A stretch of DNA of 53,408 nucleotides from Pedobacter sp. V48 (GTDB taxonomy: Bacteria; Bacteroidota; Bacteroidia; Sphingobacteriales; Sphingobacteriaceae), in assembly GCF_000523515.1 (NCBI RefSeq), contig NZ_AWRU01000034.1:268400-321807 (forward strand). The letters are read 5' to 3'. Below, piece by piece: positions 35,924 to 44,168 of this stretch. The first letter of the stretch is position 1. Every line of letters starts with the position of its first letter. The notes beneath the pieces were generated by a model. That model made no database searches. It saw nothing but the letters and a program-made list of their open reading frames with translations, and was not told where the DNA came from. The position numbers and the translations under genes are program-made.

Positions 35924-37000
35924 ATGCAATTTACTGCCAAGCAGATAAGCGAATTTATAAATGGCACCATTGAGGGCGACGAAAATGTAAAAGTCGAAGA
36001 GCTTTCTAAAATAGAAGATGGCAAGCCGGGATCTTTATGCTTTTTGTCCAATCCGAAATACGAGAACTATTTATATTCTACCAATGCCTCTGTAGTTATT
36101 GTTAGTCAAGATTTTTTGCCTGCGCAGGCCGTAAAAAGCACCTTAATTAAGGTTGCAGATCCTTACAGCGCATTTTCTGTGTTGTTAGACAGGTACAATG
36201 AAGTGATCAGTCAGGTTAATGACTCATCAGGAATTGAGCAGCCATCCTTTGTTCATCCAACTGCAAAATTGGGCAAGAATGTCTTTATAGCAGCCTTTTC
36301 TTATATCGCAGAAAACGTAGAAATAGGAGATAACTCGAAAATACTTGCTCAGGTTTATGTGGGCCCTGATACCAAAATTGGAACGGGATGTACACTTTTT
36401 CCGGGAGTAAAGATTTATAACAGATCAGTTATCGGGGATAGAGTTTTTATACATGCAAACACGGTAGTAGGAAGCGATGGCTTTGGTTTTGCGCCGCAGG
36501 CCGACGGAACCTATTCAAAAATTGCCCAAATTGGCAATGTGGTTATTGAAGATGATGTTGAGATTGGGGCAAATACTACTATCGATAGGGCAACAATGGG
36601 ATCTACTTTCATCAGAAAAGGGGTTAAATTGGATAATCTGATCCAAATTGCCCACAATGTTGACGTTGGTGAACACAGTGTTGTTGCCGCACAAACCGGA
36701 ATTTCGGGAAGTACGAAATTGGGTGAAAAATCCGTTGTTGGAGGACAAGTTGGTATTGCGGGGCACCTGTCATTAGCCAAGGGAACACAGATTGGCGCAC
36801 AGGCTGGCATTAACTTTAGTACAACAGAAGAGAATAAACAATGGCATGGCAGCCCTGCTCAGCCATTAAGAGATTGGATGCGCGCATCTGTAATATTTAA
36901 ACAATTGCCTGCTGTTGAAAAAAGAATAGCAGCCTTAGAAACAACTATCGCACAATTAAAAGCGTTAATTGAGCAAAACAGTACAATACAAGATAAATAA
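35924..37000 (+). CDS. lpxD: UDP-3-O-acylglucosamine N-acyltransferase
   Basis: LpxD adds the second 3-hydroxyacyl chain to UDP-3-O-acyl-glucosamine, the third step of lipid A synthesis. The 358-residue protein has the uridine-binding N-terminal domain (about 1-100), then a left-handed beta-helix of hexapeptide repeats from about 108 to 300. It ends in a helical C-terminal part. The catalytic His is His244 in [12 protein letters not shown], and [10 protein letters not shown] is the family signature. Its stop overlaps the ATG of lpxC-fabZ (TAATG). It is the first gene of the lipid A operon. Confidence 0.96.
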   Translation: MQFTAKQISEFINGTIEGDENVKVEELSKIEDGKPGSLCFLSNPKYENYLYSTNASVVIVSQDFLPAQAVKSTLIKVADPYSAFSVLLDRYNEVISQVNDSSGIEQPSFVHPTAKLGKNVFIAAFSYIAENVEIGDNSKILAQVYVGPDTKIGTGCTLFPGVKIYNRSVIGDRVFIHANTVVGSDGFGFAPQADGTYSKIAQIGNVVIEDDVEIGANTTIDRATMGSTFIRKGVKLDNLIQIAHNVDVGEHSVVAAQTGISGSTKLGEKSVVGGQVGIAGHLSLAKGTQIGAQAGINFSTTEENKQWHGSPAQPLRDWMRASVIFKQLPAVEKRIAALETTIAQLKALIEQNSTIQDK

Positions 37001-38412
37001 TGAACGTTAAGCAAAAGACCATTAAGAGCGAAGTTTCCGTAAAAGGGGTAGGCCTGCATACCGGAGCAAATGTTACATTAACTTTTTGTCCCGCACCTGA
37101 AAATCATGGATTTAAATTTCAAAGAATAGATTTACCAGGAGCGCCAATCGTTGATGCAGATTGTGATAATGTTACTGACACTGCCAGGGGAACTACTATT
37201 TCCCAGAATGGAGCAAGTGTAAGTACCGTTGAACATGTAATGGCTTCGCTTGTAGGTATGGATCTGGATAATGTGCTTATGAAAGTGGATGGTCCTGAAA
37301 CGCCAATTATGGATGGCAGTGCAATTCTATTCTTAGAAGCACTGGAGGCCGCCGGCATACAACAACAAGAGATCGATCGTGAGTACTTTCAAATACCACA
37401 TAATATAACTTATACAGAACCGGATAGAAAAGTTGAGATTGTAGCAATGCCGCTTGACGACTATAGGTTTACCTGTATGATAGACTATAATTCGCCTGTT
37501 CTGGGAAGTCAGCATGCAGGTATTTCAAGTATTGCAGAATTCAGAAAAGAAATTGCATCGTGCAGAACTTTTTGCTTTTTACATGAACTTGAATATCAAC
37601 TACAAAATAACCTGATTAAAGGAGGTGATTTAAATAATGCCATAGTTATTGTAGATAAAGAGGTTACTAAAGAAGAACTTGACCATTTAGCCACTATTTT
37701 TAATAGAAAGGCCATAGAGGTTGCACCTCAGGGAATCTTGAATAACATGGAATTAAGGTATCAAAATGAGCCTGCCCGCCATAAGTTATTGGACATGATA
37801 GGTGACCTTGCGCTTGTTGGGGTACATTTAAAGGGTCATATTATGGCTGCCCGCCCAGGTCATGCAGCAAATGTTGCCTTTGCAAAAAAGATTAAGGCGG
37901 CAATCAAAAAAGAAAAAAACAAAAAGGTACAGCACGTTTATGACCCATCGGTAAAACCACTTTACGACGTGGTTCAGATCATGGATATTTTACCTCACAG
38001 ACAACCTTTCCTGTTTATTGATAAAATATTGGAACTTTCTAAGACACACGTTGTTGGCGTTAAGAATGTTACCATGAATGAAGAGTTTTTTAAAGGACAT
38101 TTCCCTGGAGCACCAGTGTTCCCTGGAGTAATTCAAATTGAGGCAATGGCACAGACCGGAGGTATTTTGGTTTTGAGCACAGTGCCTGATCCAAGAAATT
38201 ACCTTACCTTGTTCTTAAAAATAGATAATGTACGCTTTAGGGCTCAAGTATCGCCAGGCGATACTATTGTTTTCAGATGCGATTTGATGGAACCAATCAG
38301 AAGGGGAATTGCCCAGATGAAAGGCGTCGGAATGGTGGGAGGCAAGGTAGTTGTGGAAGCAGAGATGATGGCACAAATTGTAAAAGTAAAAGATAGCGAA
38401 CCAGTAGCATGA
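37000..38412 (+). CDS. lpxC-fabZ: Bifunctional UDP-3-O-acyl-GlcNAc deacetylase / 3-hydroxyacyl-ACP dehydratase
   Basis: The 470-residue fusion joins LpxC (about 1-310), the zinc deacetylase that commits to lipid A, to FabZ (about 325-465), the dehydratase of fatty acid elongation. LpxC zinc and active-site residues are present: His79 in VEHVMASL, and His261 with Asp265 in HKLLDMIGDLALVG. FabZ has DILPHRQPFLFIDKI and GHFPGAPVFPGV with catalytic His367. Both enzymes use 3-hydroxyacyl-ACP-derived chains, so fusion may balance membrane and lipid A supply. The fusion is normal in Bacteroidota. It overlaps lpxD by 1 bp and lpxA by 4 bp. Confidence 0.97.
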   Translation: MNVKQKTIKSEVSVKGVGLHTGANVTLTFCPAPENHGFKFQRIDLPGAPIVDADCDNVTDTARGTTISQNGASVSTVEHVMASLVGMDLDNVLMKVDGPETPIMDGSAILFLEALEAAGIQQQEIDREYFQIPHNITYTEPDRKVEIVAMPLDDYRFTCMIDYNSPVLGSQHAGISSIAEFRKEIASCRTFCFLHELEYQLQNNLIKGGDLNNAIVIVDKEVTKEELDHLATIFNRKAIEVAPQGILNNMELRYQNEPARHKLLDMIGDLALVGVHLKGHIMAARPGHAANVAFAKKIKAAIKKEKNKKVQHVYDPSVKPLYDVVQIMDILPHRQPFLFIDKILELSKTHVVGVKNVTMNEEFFKGHFPGAPVFPGVIQIEAMAQTGGILVLSTVPDPRNYLTLFLKIDNVRFRAQVSPGDTIVFRCDLMEPIRRGIAQMKGVGMVGGKVVVEAEMMAQIVKVKDSEPVA

Positions 38413-39194
38413 TACAACCCCTAGCGTATATACACCCTCAGGCAAAAATTGCCGATAATGTGGTAATAGAGCCCTTTGCAGTGATACATAAGGACGTAGA
38501 GATTGGTGAGGGAACCTGGATAGGTTCTAACGTAGTCATTATGGATGGGGCGCGTATTGGAAAGAACTGCCGCGTTTTTCCGGGCTCAGTCATTTCCGGT
38601 GTGCCTCAGGATTTAAAGTTTGCTGGCGAGGTGACCACGGCTGAGATTGGAGACAATACCACCATTAGAGAGTGTGTTACTATAAACAGAGGAACAAAAG
38701 ACAAATGGAAAACGGTAATAGGAAGTAATTGCCTTATACAGGCATATTCTCACATCGCTCATGACTGTGAAGTTGGAGATTATTGCATTTTTTCGAATAG
38801 CACCACCTTGGCAGGCCATATTACCATTGGTAATTATGTAGTACTTGCAGGACTTGTGGCTATCCATCAATTTGTAAAAGTTGGTGCCCATGCTTTCGTT
38901 ACCGGCGGTTCCCTGGTAAGAAAAGATGTTCCGCCTTACGTTAAGGCAGCAAGAGAGCCGCTTTCTTATGCAGGAATTAACTCAGTAGGTTTGAGAAGAA
39001 GAGGCTTTTCTTCTGAAAAGATTAACGAGATACAGGAGATTTATAGGGTTTTATTTGTGAAACATAACAACGTTACTAAAGCGTTGGATATGATTGAAGC
39101 AGAATTTAAGCCAACAGAAATTCGCGATGAAATAGTTGATTTTATTAGAAACTCAAACAGGGGTGTGATGAAGGGCTTTGGTTCTGGAAGCTAA
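38409..39194 (+). CDS. lpxA: UDP-N-acetylglucosamine acyltransferase
   Basis: LpxA performs the first acylation of UDP-GlcNAc in lipid A synthesis. The 261-residue protein is a left-handed beta-helix of hexapeptide repeats with the catalytic histidine in HIAHDCEVGD (His118). GVPQDLKFAGE, TIRECVTINRGT and LVAIHQFVKVGAHAFVTGGS are family motifs, and the helical C-terminus carries INSVGLRRRGFS. The ATG overlaps the lpxC-fabZ stop by 4 bp, so translation is coupled. An ABC ATPase gene follows 11 bp downstream. Confidence 0.97.
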   Translation: MIQPLAYIHPQAKIADNVVIEPFAVIHKDVEIGEGTWIGSNVVIMDGARIGKNCRVFPGSVISGVPQDLKFAGEVTTAEIGDNTTIRECVTINRGTKDKWKTVIGSNCLIQAYSHIAHDCEVGDYCIFSNSTTLAGHITIGNYVVLAGLVAIHQFVKVGAHAFVTGGSLVRKDVPPYVKAAREPLSYAGINSVGLRRRGFSSEKINEIQEIYRVLFVKHNNVTKALDMIEAEFKPTEIRDEIVDFIRNSNRGVMKGFGSGS

Positions 39195-39205
39195 TTGATC
39201 AATCA

Positions 39206-39820
39206 ATGACAATTACTTTAGAGGACATTGGGCGAAGATTTAACCAGGAATGGATTTTTAAGGGAATAAATTATCAATTTAATTCTGGCGGCAAATACGC
39301 AATCTTAGGCCCAAATGGCTCTGGAAAATCGACACTTTTGAGTGTTGTATTGGGAAATTTATCTCCATCGGAGGGCGTTGTAACCTACAATAATCAAAAG
39401 AATATACCGGTAGAGCAGATCTATGAATACATTAGTTTTGCAGCACCGTATTTAGATTTGATCGAAGAGTTTACGCTACAGGAAACCATCGATTTCCATT
39501 TCAAGTTTAAGGCGCCGCAGAAGGGTTTTGATGAAGAGATGGTCTTGGAGTTGCTTGGACTAAAGAAATCGCAAGACAAGGCACTAAAACACTTCTCGTC
39601 TGGAATGAAACAGCGAACCAAGCTTGTTCTGGCATGCTGTACAGATACGCCAATACTTTTATTGGATGAGCCAACCTCAAACTTAGATAAGCAAGGCGTT
39701 GTATGGTATCATGAGCTGATAGCACGTTTTACAGCTGACAGGCTTGTAATCGTTGGCTCAAATCAGGAAGCTGAGTATTCGTTTTGTAACCATTTCGTTC
39801 AAATAACGGATTATAAATAA
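39206..39820 (+). CDS. ABC transporter ATP-binding protein, last gene of the lpx operon
   Basis: The 204-residue protein is a single ATP-binding cassette: Walker A GPNGSGKST (35-43), Q-loop region SFAAPYLDLIEE, a changed signature FSSGMKQR (normally LSGGQ) and Walker B ILLLDEPTSNLD. At the switch, where a histidine is expected, the sequence is IVGSNQEAEYSF, so the H-loop His seems to be missing. It may be weakly active or need a partner. No permease gene is next to it. It follows lpxA by 11 bp, hinting at a role in envelope lipid handling, but the substrate is unknown. Confidence 0.88.
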   Translation: MTITLEDIGRRFNQEWIFKGINYQFNSGGKYAILGPNGSGKSTLLSVVLGNLSPSEGVVTYNNQKNIPVEQIYEYISFAAPYLDLIEEFTLQETIDFHFKFKAPQKGFDEEMVLELLGLKKSQDKALKHFSSGMKQRTKLVLACCTDTPILLLDEPTSNLDKQGVVWYHELIARFTADRLVIVGSNQEAEYSFCNHFVQITDYK

Positions 39821-39900
39821 CAAAAATTATATTTGTGATAAGTGCAAATGCGGTCGATTTAGGCATTAAAGAACGATAAAAAAATATTTTTAAATTACTA

Positions 39901-39931
39901 TTGTAGAATTAATAAATAGTTTATACCTTTG
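39901..39931 (+). promoter_or_regulatory. Promoter of efp
   Basis: TTG at 39901-39903, a 20-bp spacer and TACCTTTG at 39924-39931 fit the Bacteroidota consensus. Transcription would start near 39936, giving a leader of about 40 nt before the ATG at 39977. Confidence 0.75.
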
Positions 39932-39976
39932 CGGCACGAAAAAGAGCCGGTGGTTTAGGCAAAATTTCAGAATAAA

Positions 39977-40537
39977 ATGGCAAAAGCATCAGAAGTAAAA
40001 AATGGTAATATCCTTCGTTTTAACGGAGAATTAGTGCAAGTAGAAGAGTTTCTACACCGGACACCAGGTAACTTACGCGCTTTTTATCAAGCAAGAATGA
40101 GGAACGTAAAAACAGGGAAACTTGTAGAATATAGGTTCCGTGTTGATGAAGATGTTGAGATTTGCCGTGTTGAAACCAACGATTACCAATACTTGTATGA
40201 AGATGGTGAAGCACTAGTAGTAATGGATAATACTACTTACGAACAATTTAATATACCAAAGGTGTTATTTGGTAAAAGCCTTCGCTTTTTGAAAGAGGGA
40301 ATGAATGTAATCATTGCATTTGAAAGTGACGAGCCTATTATGGCACAAACACCTTCACATGTTGAATTAGAAATAACGTACTCTGAGCCCGCAGTTAAAG
40401 GCGATACCTCTACAAACGCATTAAAATATGCAACAGTAGAGACCGGAGTGGAAATAAAAGTGCCGATGTTTATCAATCAAGGCGATAAAGTTAAGATAGA
40501 TACACGTACTGGCGATTACGTAGAAAGAGTAAAATAA
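39977..40537 (+). CDS. efp: Elongation factor P
   Basis: EF-P enters stalled ribosomes and helps form bonds in polyproline stretches. The 186-residue protein has the usual three beta-barrel domains: KOW-like 1-65, OB 67-130, and a C-terminal OB with VKGDTSTNALKYATVETG and FINQGDKVKIDTRTGDYVERV. The tip loop reads HRTPGNLRAFYQ, so position 32 is Asn where E. coli has the beta-lysylated Lys (Lys34) and EarP-type proteins have Arg. The factor may therefore work unmodified. It has its own promoter and terminator and is transcribed alone. Confidence 0.97.
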   Translation: MAKASEVKNGNILRFNGELVQVEEFLHRTPGNLRAFYQARMRNVKTGKLVEYRFRVDEDVEICRVETNDYQYLYEDGEALVVMDNTTYEQFNIPKVLFGKSLRFLKEGMNVIIAFESDEPIMAQTPSHVELEITYSEPAVKGDTSTNALKYATVETGVEIKVPMFINQGDKVKIDTRTGDYVERVK

Positions 40538-40574
40538 GAATTTTCATAGTTTAGTTTTAGGTTTAGGTTGATTG

Positions 40575-40609
40575 TGGCTTCGGAGTGGTTCCCGAAGCCA
40601 TCTTTTTTT
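40575..40609 (+). terminator. Rho-independent terminator of efp
   Basis: A perfect 9-bp stem TGGCTTCGG/CCGAAGCCA with an 8-nt loop is followed by TCTTTTTTT. It lies 37 bp past the efp stop. Its last T is also the first base of the -7 box of the next gene. Confidence 0.9.
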
Positions 40610-40616
40610 ATATTTG
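40609..40616 (+). promoter_or_regulatory. -7 element of the cyclo-ligase promoter (TATATTTG)
   Basis: This exact TAnnTTTG match predicts a transcription start at about 40621, one base before the ATG at 40622, so the mRNA would be nearly leaderless. It directly follows the efp terminator and overlaps its T tail by one base. No -33 TTG is visible. Confidence 0.5.
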
Positions 40617-40621
40617 TTTAA

Positions 40622-41200
40622 ATGAAAAAGGCAGAACTTAGGAAATTAGCATTGAACCAGAGAAAATTACTCTCCCCCTCAGCAATACCTGCGCTTAGTA
40701 ACCTATTATTGGCTCATTTTTCAAGTCTTGATTTTTCGGGGGTAAAGACAATACATGTTTTTTTACCCATAGTTGAGAAAAATGAACCAGATACATTTTT
40801 TTTGATCGATTGGCTTAGAAATAACCATCCTGATATAAAAATTATTGTCCCAAAAGCAGATTTTGAAACGGCCTTAATGCACAATTATGTTTATTCAGGG
40901 AGGGATGGTTTAGAAAAGAACCTATATGATATTCTGGAACCTCAAAAAGGAGAGCTGCATAGGGGGGATGTGGAAATGGTGATCATTCCATTATTGGCTT
41001 TTGATGAAAGAGGCTATAGGGTTGGTTATGGGAAAGGATTTTATGACAGGTTTCTACAAGGGTTAGCTGCGCTTAAGGTGGGGGTTTCTTTTTTCGAATC
41101 AGGAGATGATATAGAGGATGTAAATGAACATGATGTCCAAATGGATCTATGTATTACACCTCATAAGGTATATGACTTCAGAAAATCAGTGATGAGGTAG
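40622..41200 (+). CDS. 5-formyltetrahydrofolate cyclo-ligase
   Basis: This enzyme converts 5-formyl-THF to 5,10-methenyl-THF with ATP, recycling a folate dead end. The 192-residue protein has basic N-terminal KKAELRKLALNQRK, the folate-binding middle part, and the family signature PLLAFDERGYRVGYGKGFYDRFL with the glycine-rich phosphate loop. Length is normal. Its last 40 bp overlap the 3' end of the convergent hutG gene, so the two C-terminal coding ends are antisense to each other. Confidence 0.93.
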   Translation: MKKAELRKLALNQRKLLSPSAIPALSNLLLAHFSSLDFSGVKTIHVFLPIVEKNEPDTFFLIDWLRNNHPDIKIIVPKADFETALMHNYVYSGRDGLEKNLYDILEPQKGELHRGDVEMVIIPLLAFDERGYRVGYGKGFYDRFLQGLAALKVGVSFFESGDDIEDVNEHDVQMDLCITPHKVYDFRKSVMR

Positions 41201-42129
41201 GCAATACTTTTGCCAGTAAAGGAACTGGTTCTTCTATCGGCCATTTCGCTTGCGCCTTCACAGATGTGCAAATAAGCAAACTGTTTTGATGACCTAAGAA
41301 TGAGCTTTCTGATCTCATTTAAGCTGAAACCCGATGGTGTAGCAGCGCTTGATAATATATTTTCTATACTATCCAGGTCGATTTCTAAGCCAGGATTTCT
41401 AAAATCAGTGATTAACTGATTCCAGAGGGTCCCTGTAGCTTCCGACAGTAAGATGTCATCAAAGAAAACAGCCTGTATTTTTTCATTCTGTTCTATTTGT
41501 TTTAGAATTGCTTCATTGTTGTAATTATGGTGTAATCCAAAGACCCCGTATTTAGCTAAATAGCCTTCTTTTAAGGCATAGCTGAAGCTGTTGCCACTAT
41601 GCCTGCCTTTTGGCTCTCTTAAGTCGGCATGAGCGTCTATATTGAGTATGTCAACGGCCCTATTATGGACTGAGGCCAGCGCTTTAATGATAGGATAGGC
41701 ATTATTGTGCCCTCCGCCAACTATAATGGGGATTTTGCCGGCAGCTATAATTTTAAGAACACATTCGTAAACTTGATTATCTATTTCTGATACCTTTTTG
41801 TGTAACGCTTCAATCGTATTATTACGGGGCTCAGTAAACTCAAAATGGCCTAGAACTGTTAATTCCGACCCATCTAAAAAGCGGTTACTTTGGATATTGA
41901 GAAGGGCTTTAAGTGCCGGATCCCATGCTGTAGATGCCCCTGCCAGACCGTAATTAGCCCTTACCCCGATATCTTCAGGAATTCCAAGTAATACAAAACG
42001 GGCCTCCGAAGTATTCAGATCTTCTAAAGTAGAAATGACCTTCACGCGTTCACCTAATTTTGTTTCTCCGCTGCGGATATTGACTAATTTTAGAATATCC
42101 TTATTCGAATAAATTCTAAGCTCATCCAT
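41161..42129 (-). CDS. hutG: Formimidoylglutamase (arginase/ureohydrolase family)
   Basis: The 322-residue protein has the binuclear manganese site of the arginase fold: GGGHNNAYP, NIDAHADLREPKGRHSGNSF and EIDLDSI, giving the His and Asp ligands. With hutI directly upstream the likely substrate is N-formimidoyl-L-glutamate, cut to glutamate and formamide in histidine breakdown. The ATG overlaps the hutI stop by 1 bp. The 3' end overlaps the convergent cyclo-ligase gene by 40 bp. hutH and hutU are not in the window. Confidence 0.87.
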   Translation of the reverse strand: MDELRIYSNKDILKLVNIRSGETKLGERVKVISTLEDLNTSEARFVLLGIPEDIGVRANYGLAGASTAWDPALKALLNIQSNRFLDGSELTVLGHFEFTEPRNNTIEALHKKVSEIDNQVYECVLKIIAAGKIPIIVGGGHNNAYPIIKALASVHNRAVDILNIDAHADLREPKGRHSGNSFSYALKEGYLAKYGVFGLHHNYNNEAILKQIEQNEKIQAVFFDDILLSEATGTLWNQLITDFRNPGLEIDLDSIENILSSAATPSGFSLNEIRKLILRSSKQFAYLHICEGASEMADRRTSSFTGKSIAYLITDFLKSYTL

Positions 42130-43373
42130 TAGTTTATTTCTCCGTTTAAAATGATTTTTTCTACTTGCGATTGCCCAAAACTATAAGGCAGGTAAGCTAT
42201 TGAATTCATAGGGCGGGTAATGAAAAGGTTCGCTTTTTTCCCTATTGCAATGCTTCCTGCAACATCTGATAACTGCATTGCTGCGGCTCCATTTAAAGTA
42301 GCCGCATTAATAGCTTCTTCCGGGAGCAGCTTTAATTTAATACAACCTAATGAAACCACGAAATTCATATTTCCTGAAGGAGTAGAACCGGGGTTAAAAT
42401 CAGAGGCTAATGCAACGGGAACATTCGCATTGATAAGGCTGCGGGCATCTGCAAAAGGAATACCAAGGTATAAAGAACAAGATGGAAGAAGGGTAGCAAT
42501 TGTATTGCTTGCGCTTAAGCACTTAACCACTTCCTCATCGGTGGCTTCAAGGTGATCCACAGAAATTGCATGATGTTTTACACCAACCTGAACGCCACCT
42601 GATACAGACAATTGGTTTGCATGAATTTTAGGTGGTAATCCATATTTCGCACCTGCCTCTAAAAGTTTATCCGTTTCTTCCACAGAAAAAAAGCCTTTTT
42701 CACAAAAAACATCCATATAGTCTGCCAGGCCTTCGCCAGCTATTCTAGGGAGCATTTGGTCTATAATAAGCCTAATATATCCGTTATGATCTTTTTTATA
42801 GTCTTCAGGAAAAGTGTGAGCGGCAAGGAACGATGCCCTAAGAGGAATTTTAAAAGCGTCTTTAAGTCGCCGGATTACCCTAAGCATTTTTAATTCACTA
42901 TCAAAGGTTAGCCCGTAGCCGCTCTTAATTTCAACAGCTCCGGTTCCCTGCTTAATCATATCGTTTAGCCTGGTGGAGGCGCTTTCAAACAGATGATCTT
43001 CAGATTCGTGCTGAAGTTTGCGGGCGGAGTTCAAAATACCCCCTCCTGCAGCCGCTATTTCTTCATAGCCTTTTCCTTTGATCTTCATTACAAACTCCTC
43101 TTCTCTGGAAGCAGCAAATACAATGTGTGTATGTGAGTCGCACCAAGATGGAAAAACATAACCTCCTTTAGCAGAAATGGAGGTTAATGATGTAGGCAGA
43201 TCAGCAGGTAGGTTGTTCATACTGCCAAAACCAGTTATTAATCCCCCCTCACATAATATCCAGGCATTGGTTATAACAGGCAGAGTATTCATAGCACTAC
43301 CCTTTAAAACAGAAATGTTTTTAGGATGAGTGCCTACAAGCGTGTCAATATCTGTTATTAAGAGGGCAGACAT
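42129..43373 (-). CDS. hutI: Imidazolonepropionase
   Basis: HutI opens imidazolone-5-propionate to N-formimidoyl-glutamate, the third step of histidine degradation. The 414-residue amidohydrolase has the metal motif SHTHIVFAASR (His81, His83), GGGILNSARK, VEIKSGYGL, HANQLSVSGGV, DHLEATD and ALASDFNPGS with the metal-binding Asp, as expected for the family. It follows xth by 3 bp and overlaps hutG by 1 bp. Confidence 0.96.
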   Translation of the reverse strand: MSALLITDIDTLVGTHPKNISVLKGSAMNTLPVITNAWILCEGGLITGFGSMNNLPADLPTSLTSISAKGGYVFPSWCDSHTHIVFAASREEEFVMKIKGKGYEEIAAAGGGILNSARKLQHESEDHLFESASTRLNDMIKQGTGAVEIKSGYGLTFDSELKMLRVIRRLKDAFKIPLRASFLAAHTFPEDYKKDHNGYIRLIIDQMLPRIAGEGLADYMDVFCEKGFFSVEETDKLLEAGAKYGLPPKIHANQLSVSGGVQVGVKHHAISVDHLEATDEEVVKCLSASNTIATLLPSCSLYLGIPFADARSLINANVPVALASDFNPGSTPSGNMNFVVSLGCIKLKLLPEEAINAATLNGAAAMQLSDVAGSIAIGKKANLFITRPMNSIAYLPYSFGQSQVEKIILNGEIN

Positions 43374-43376
43374 GGT

Positions 43377-44147
43377 TTAGGGATTTAGCTCTAATAGAAC
43401 TGGGCAATGATCTGAATGAATTGCGTCGGGAAGTATTGAAACGTGTTTCAGCTTATTTAAAAGAGGCTGGGTTGCTAAATGGTAATCGATGCGCCAACCT
43501 AGGTTCTTAGCTCTTGAATTTGCTCTAAAACTCCACCAGGTATAGTGGTGCGGATCTTTATTAAAGTGCCTGAAGGTATCTATGAACCCATTGTTTAAAA
43601 ACAGCTCCATCCATTCACGCTCTTCCGGTAAGAAACCTGAAGAGTTTGCGTTTGATTTTGGATTGTGGATGTCAATGGCGGTATGACAAATGTTGTAATC
43701 GCCTGAAATAATCAAATTAGGATACTCCTTGCGCAGGTCTCTAATATATGTATCAAAGAAACGCATGAATTCGTACTTCTTAACCTGTCTGTCGTCTCCA
43801 CTGGATCCAGATGGCATGTAGAGGCTCATTAAAGAGAACTCGTCAAAATCGGCTCTTAAAATACGTCCTTCTTTATCTATCCATTCTTCTCCGCAACCGT
43901 ACTCCACATGATTTGGTTTTATTCTGGTAAGGATGGCCACTCCGCTATATCCTTTTTTTTCTGCCGGAAACCAGTAGTGATGATATCCTAATTGCTCAAT
44001 TAGTGCAAGTATCTCCGGAATTTGAGAAGGCAGGGCCTTAACTTCCTGCAAGCAAACCATATCGGCATCAGTTGCCTGCAGCCAGCCAAAAAAGTTTTTT
44101 GTTGATGCAGAACGAATGCCATTAACATTGTAAGAGATAATCTTCAT
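43377..44147 (-). CDS. xth: Exodeoxyribonuclease III (AP endonuclease)
   Basis: This base-excision repair nuclease cuts at abasic sites and trims 3' ends. The 256-residue protein has the EEP-family residues: SYNVNGIRSA (Asn8), LQEVKAL (Glu35), LYMPSGSSGDDRQ, SGDYNICHTAIDIHNP with the catalytic Asp/Asn pair, WRIDYHLAT and HSDHCPVLLEL with the catalytic His. It is the first gene of an operon with hutI and hutG, which is functionally unrelated. The cyclophilin gene lies 21 bp upstream on the same strand and may be part of the same transcript. Confidence 0.96.
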   Translation of the reverse strand: MKIISYNVNGIRSASTKNFFGWLQATDADMVCLQEVKALPSQIPEILALIEQLGYHHYWFPAEKKGYSGVAILTRIKPNHVEYGCGEEWIDKEGRILRADFDEFSLMSLYMPSGSSGDDRQVKKYEFMRFFDTYIRDLRKEYPNLIISGDYNICHTAIDIHNPKSNANSSGFLPEEREWMELFLNNGFIDTFRHFNKDPHHYTWWSFRANSRAKNLGWRIDYHLATQPLLNKLKHVSILPDAIHSDHCPVLLELNP

Positions 44148-44168
44148 AAAATATATATTGGTACTGGA

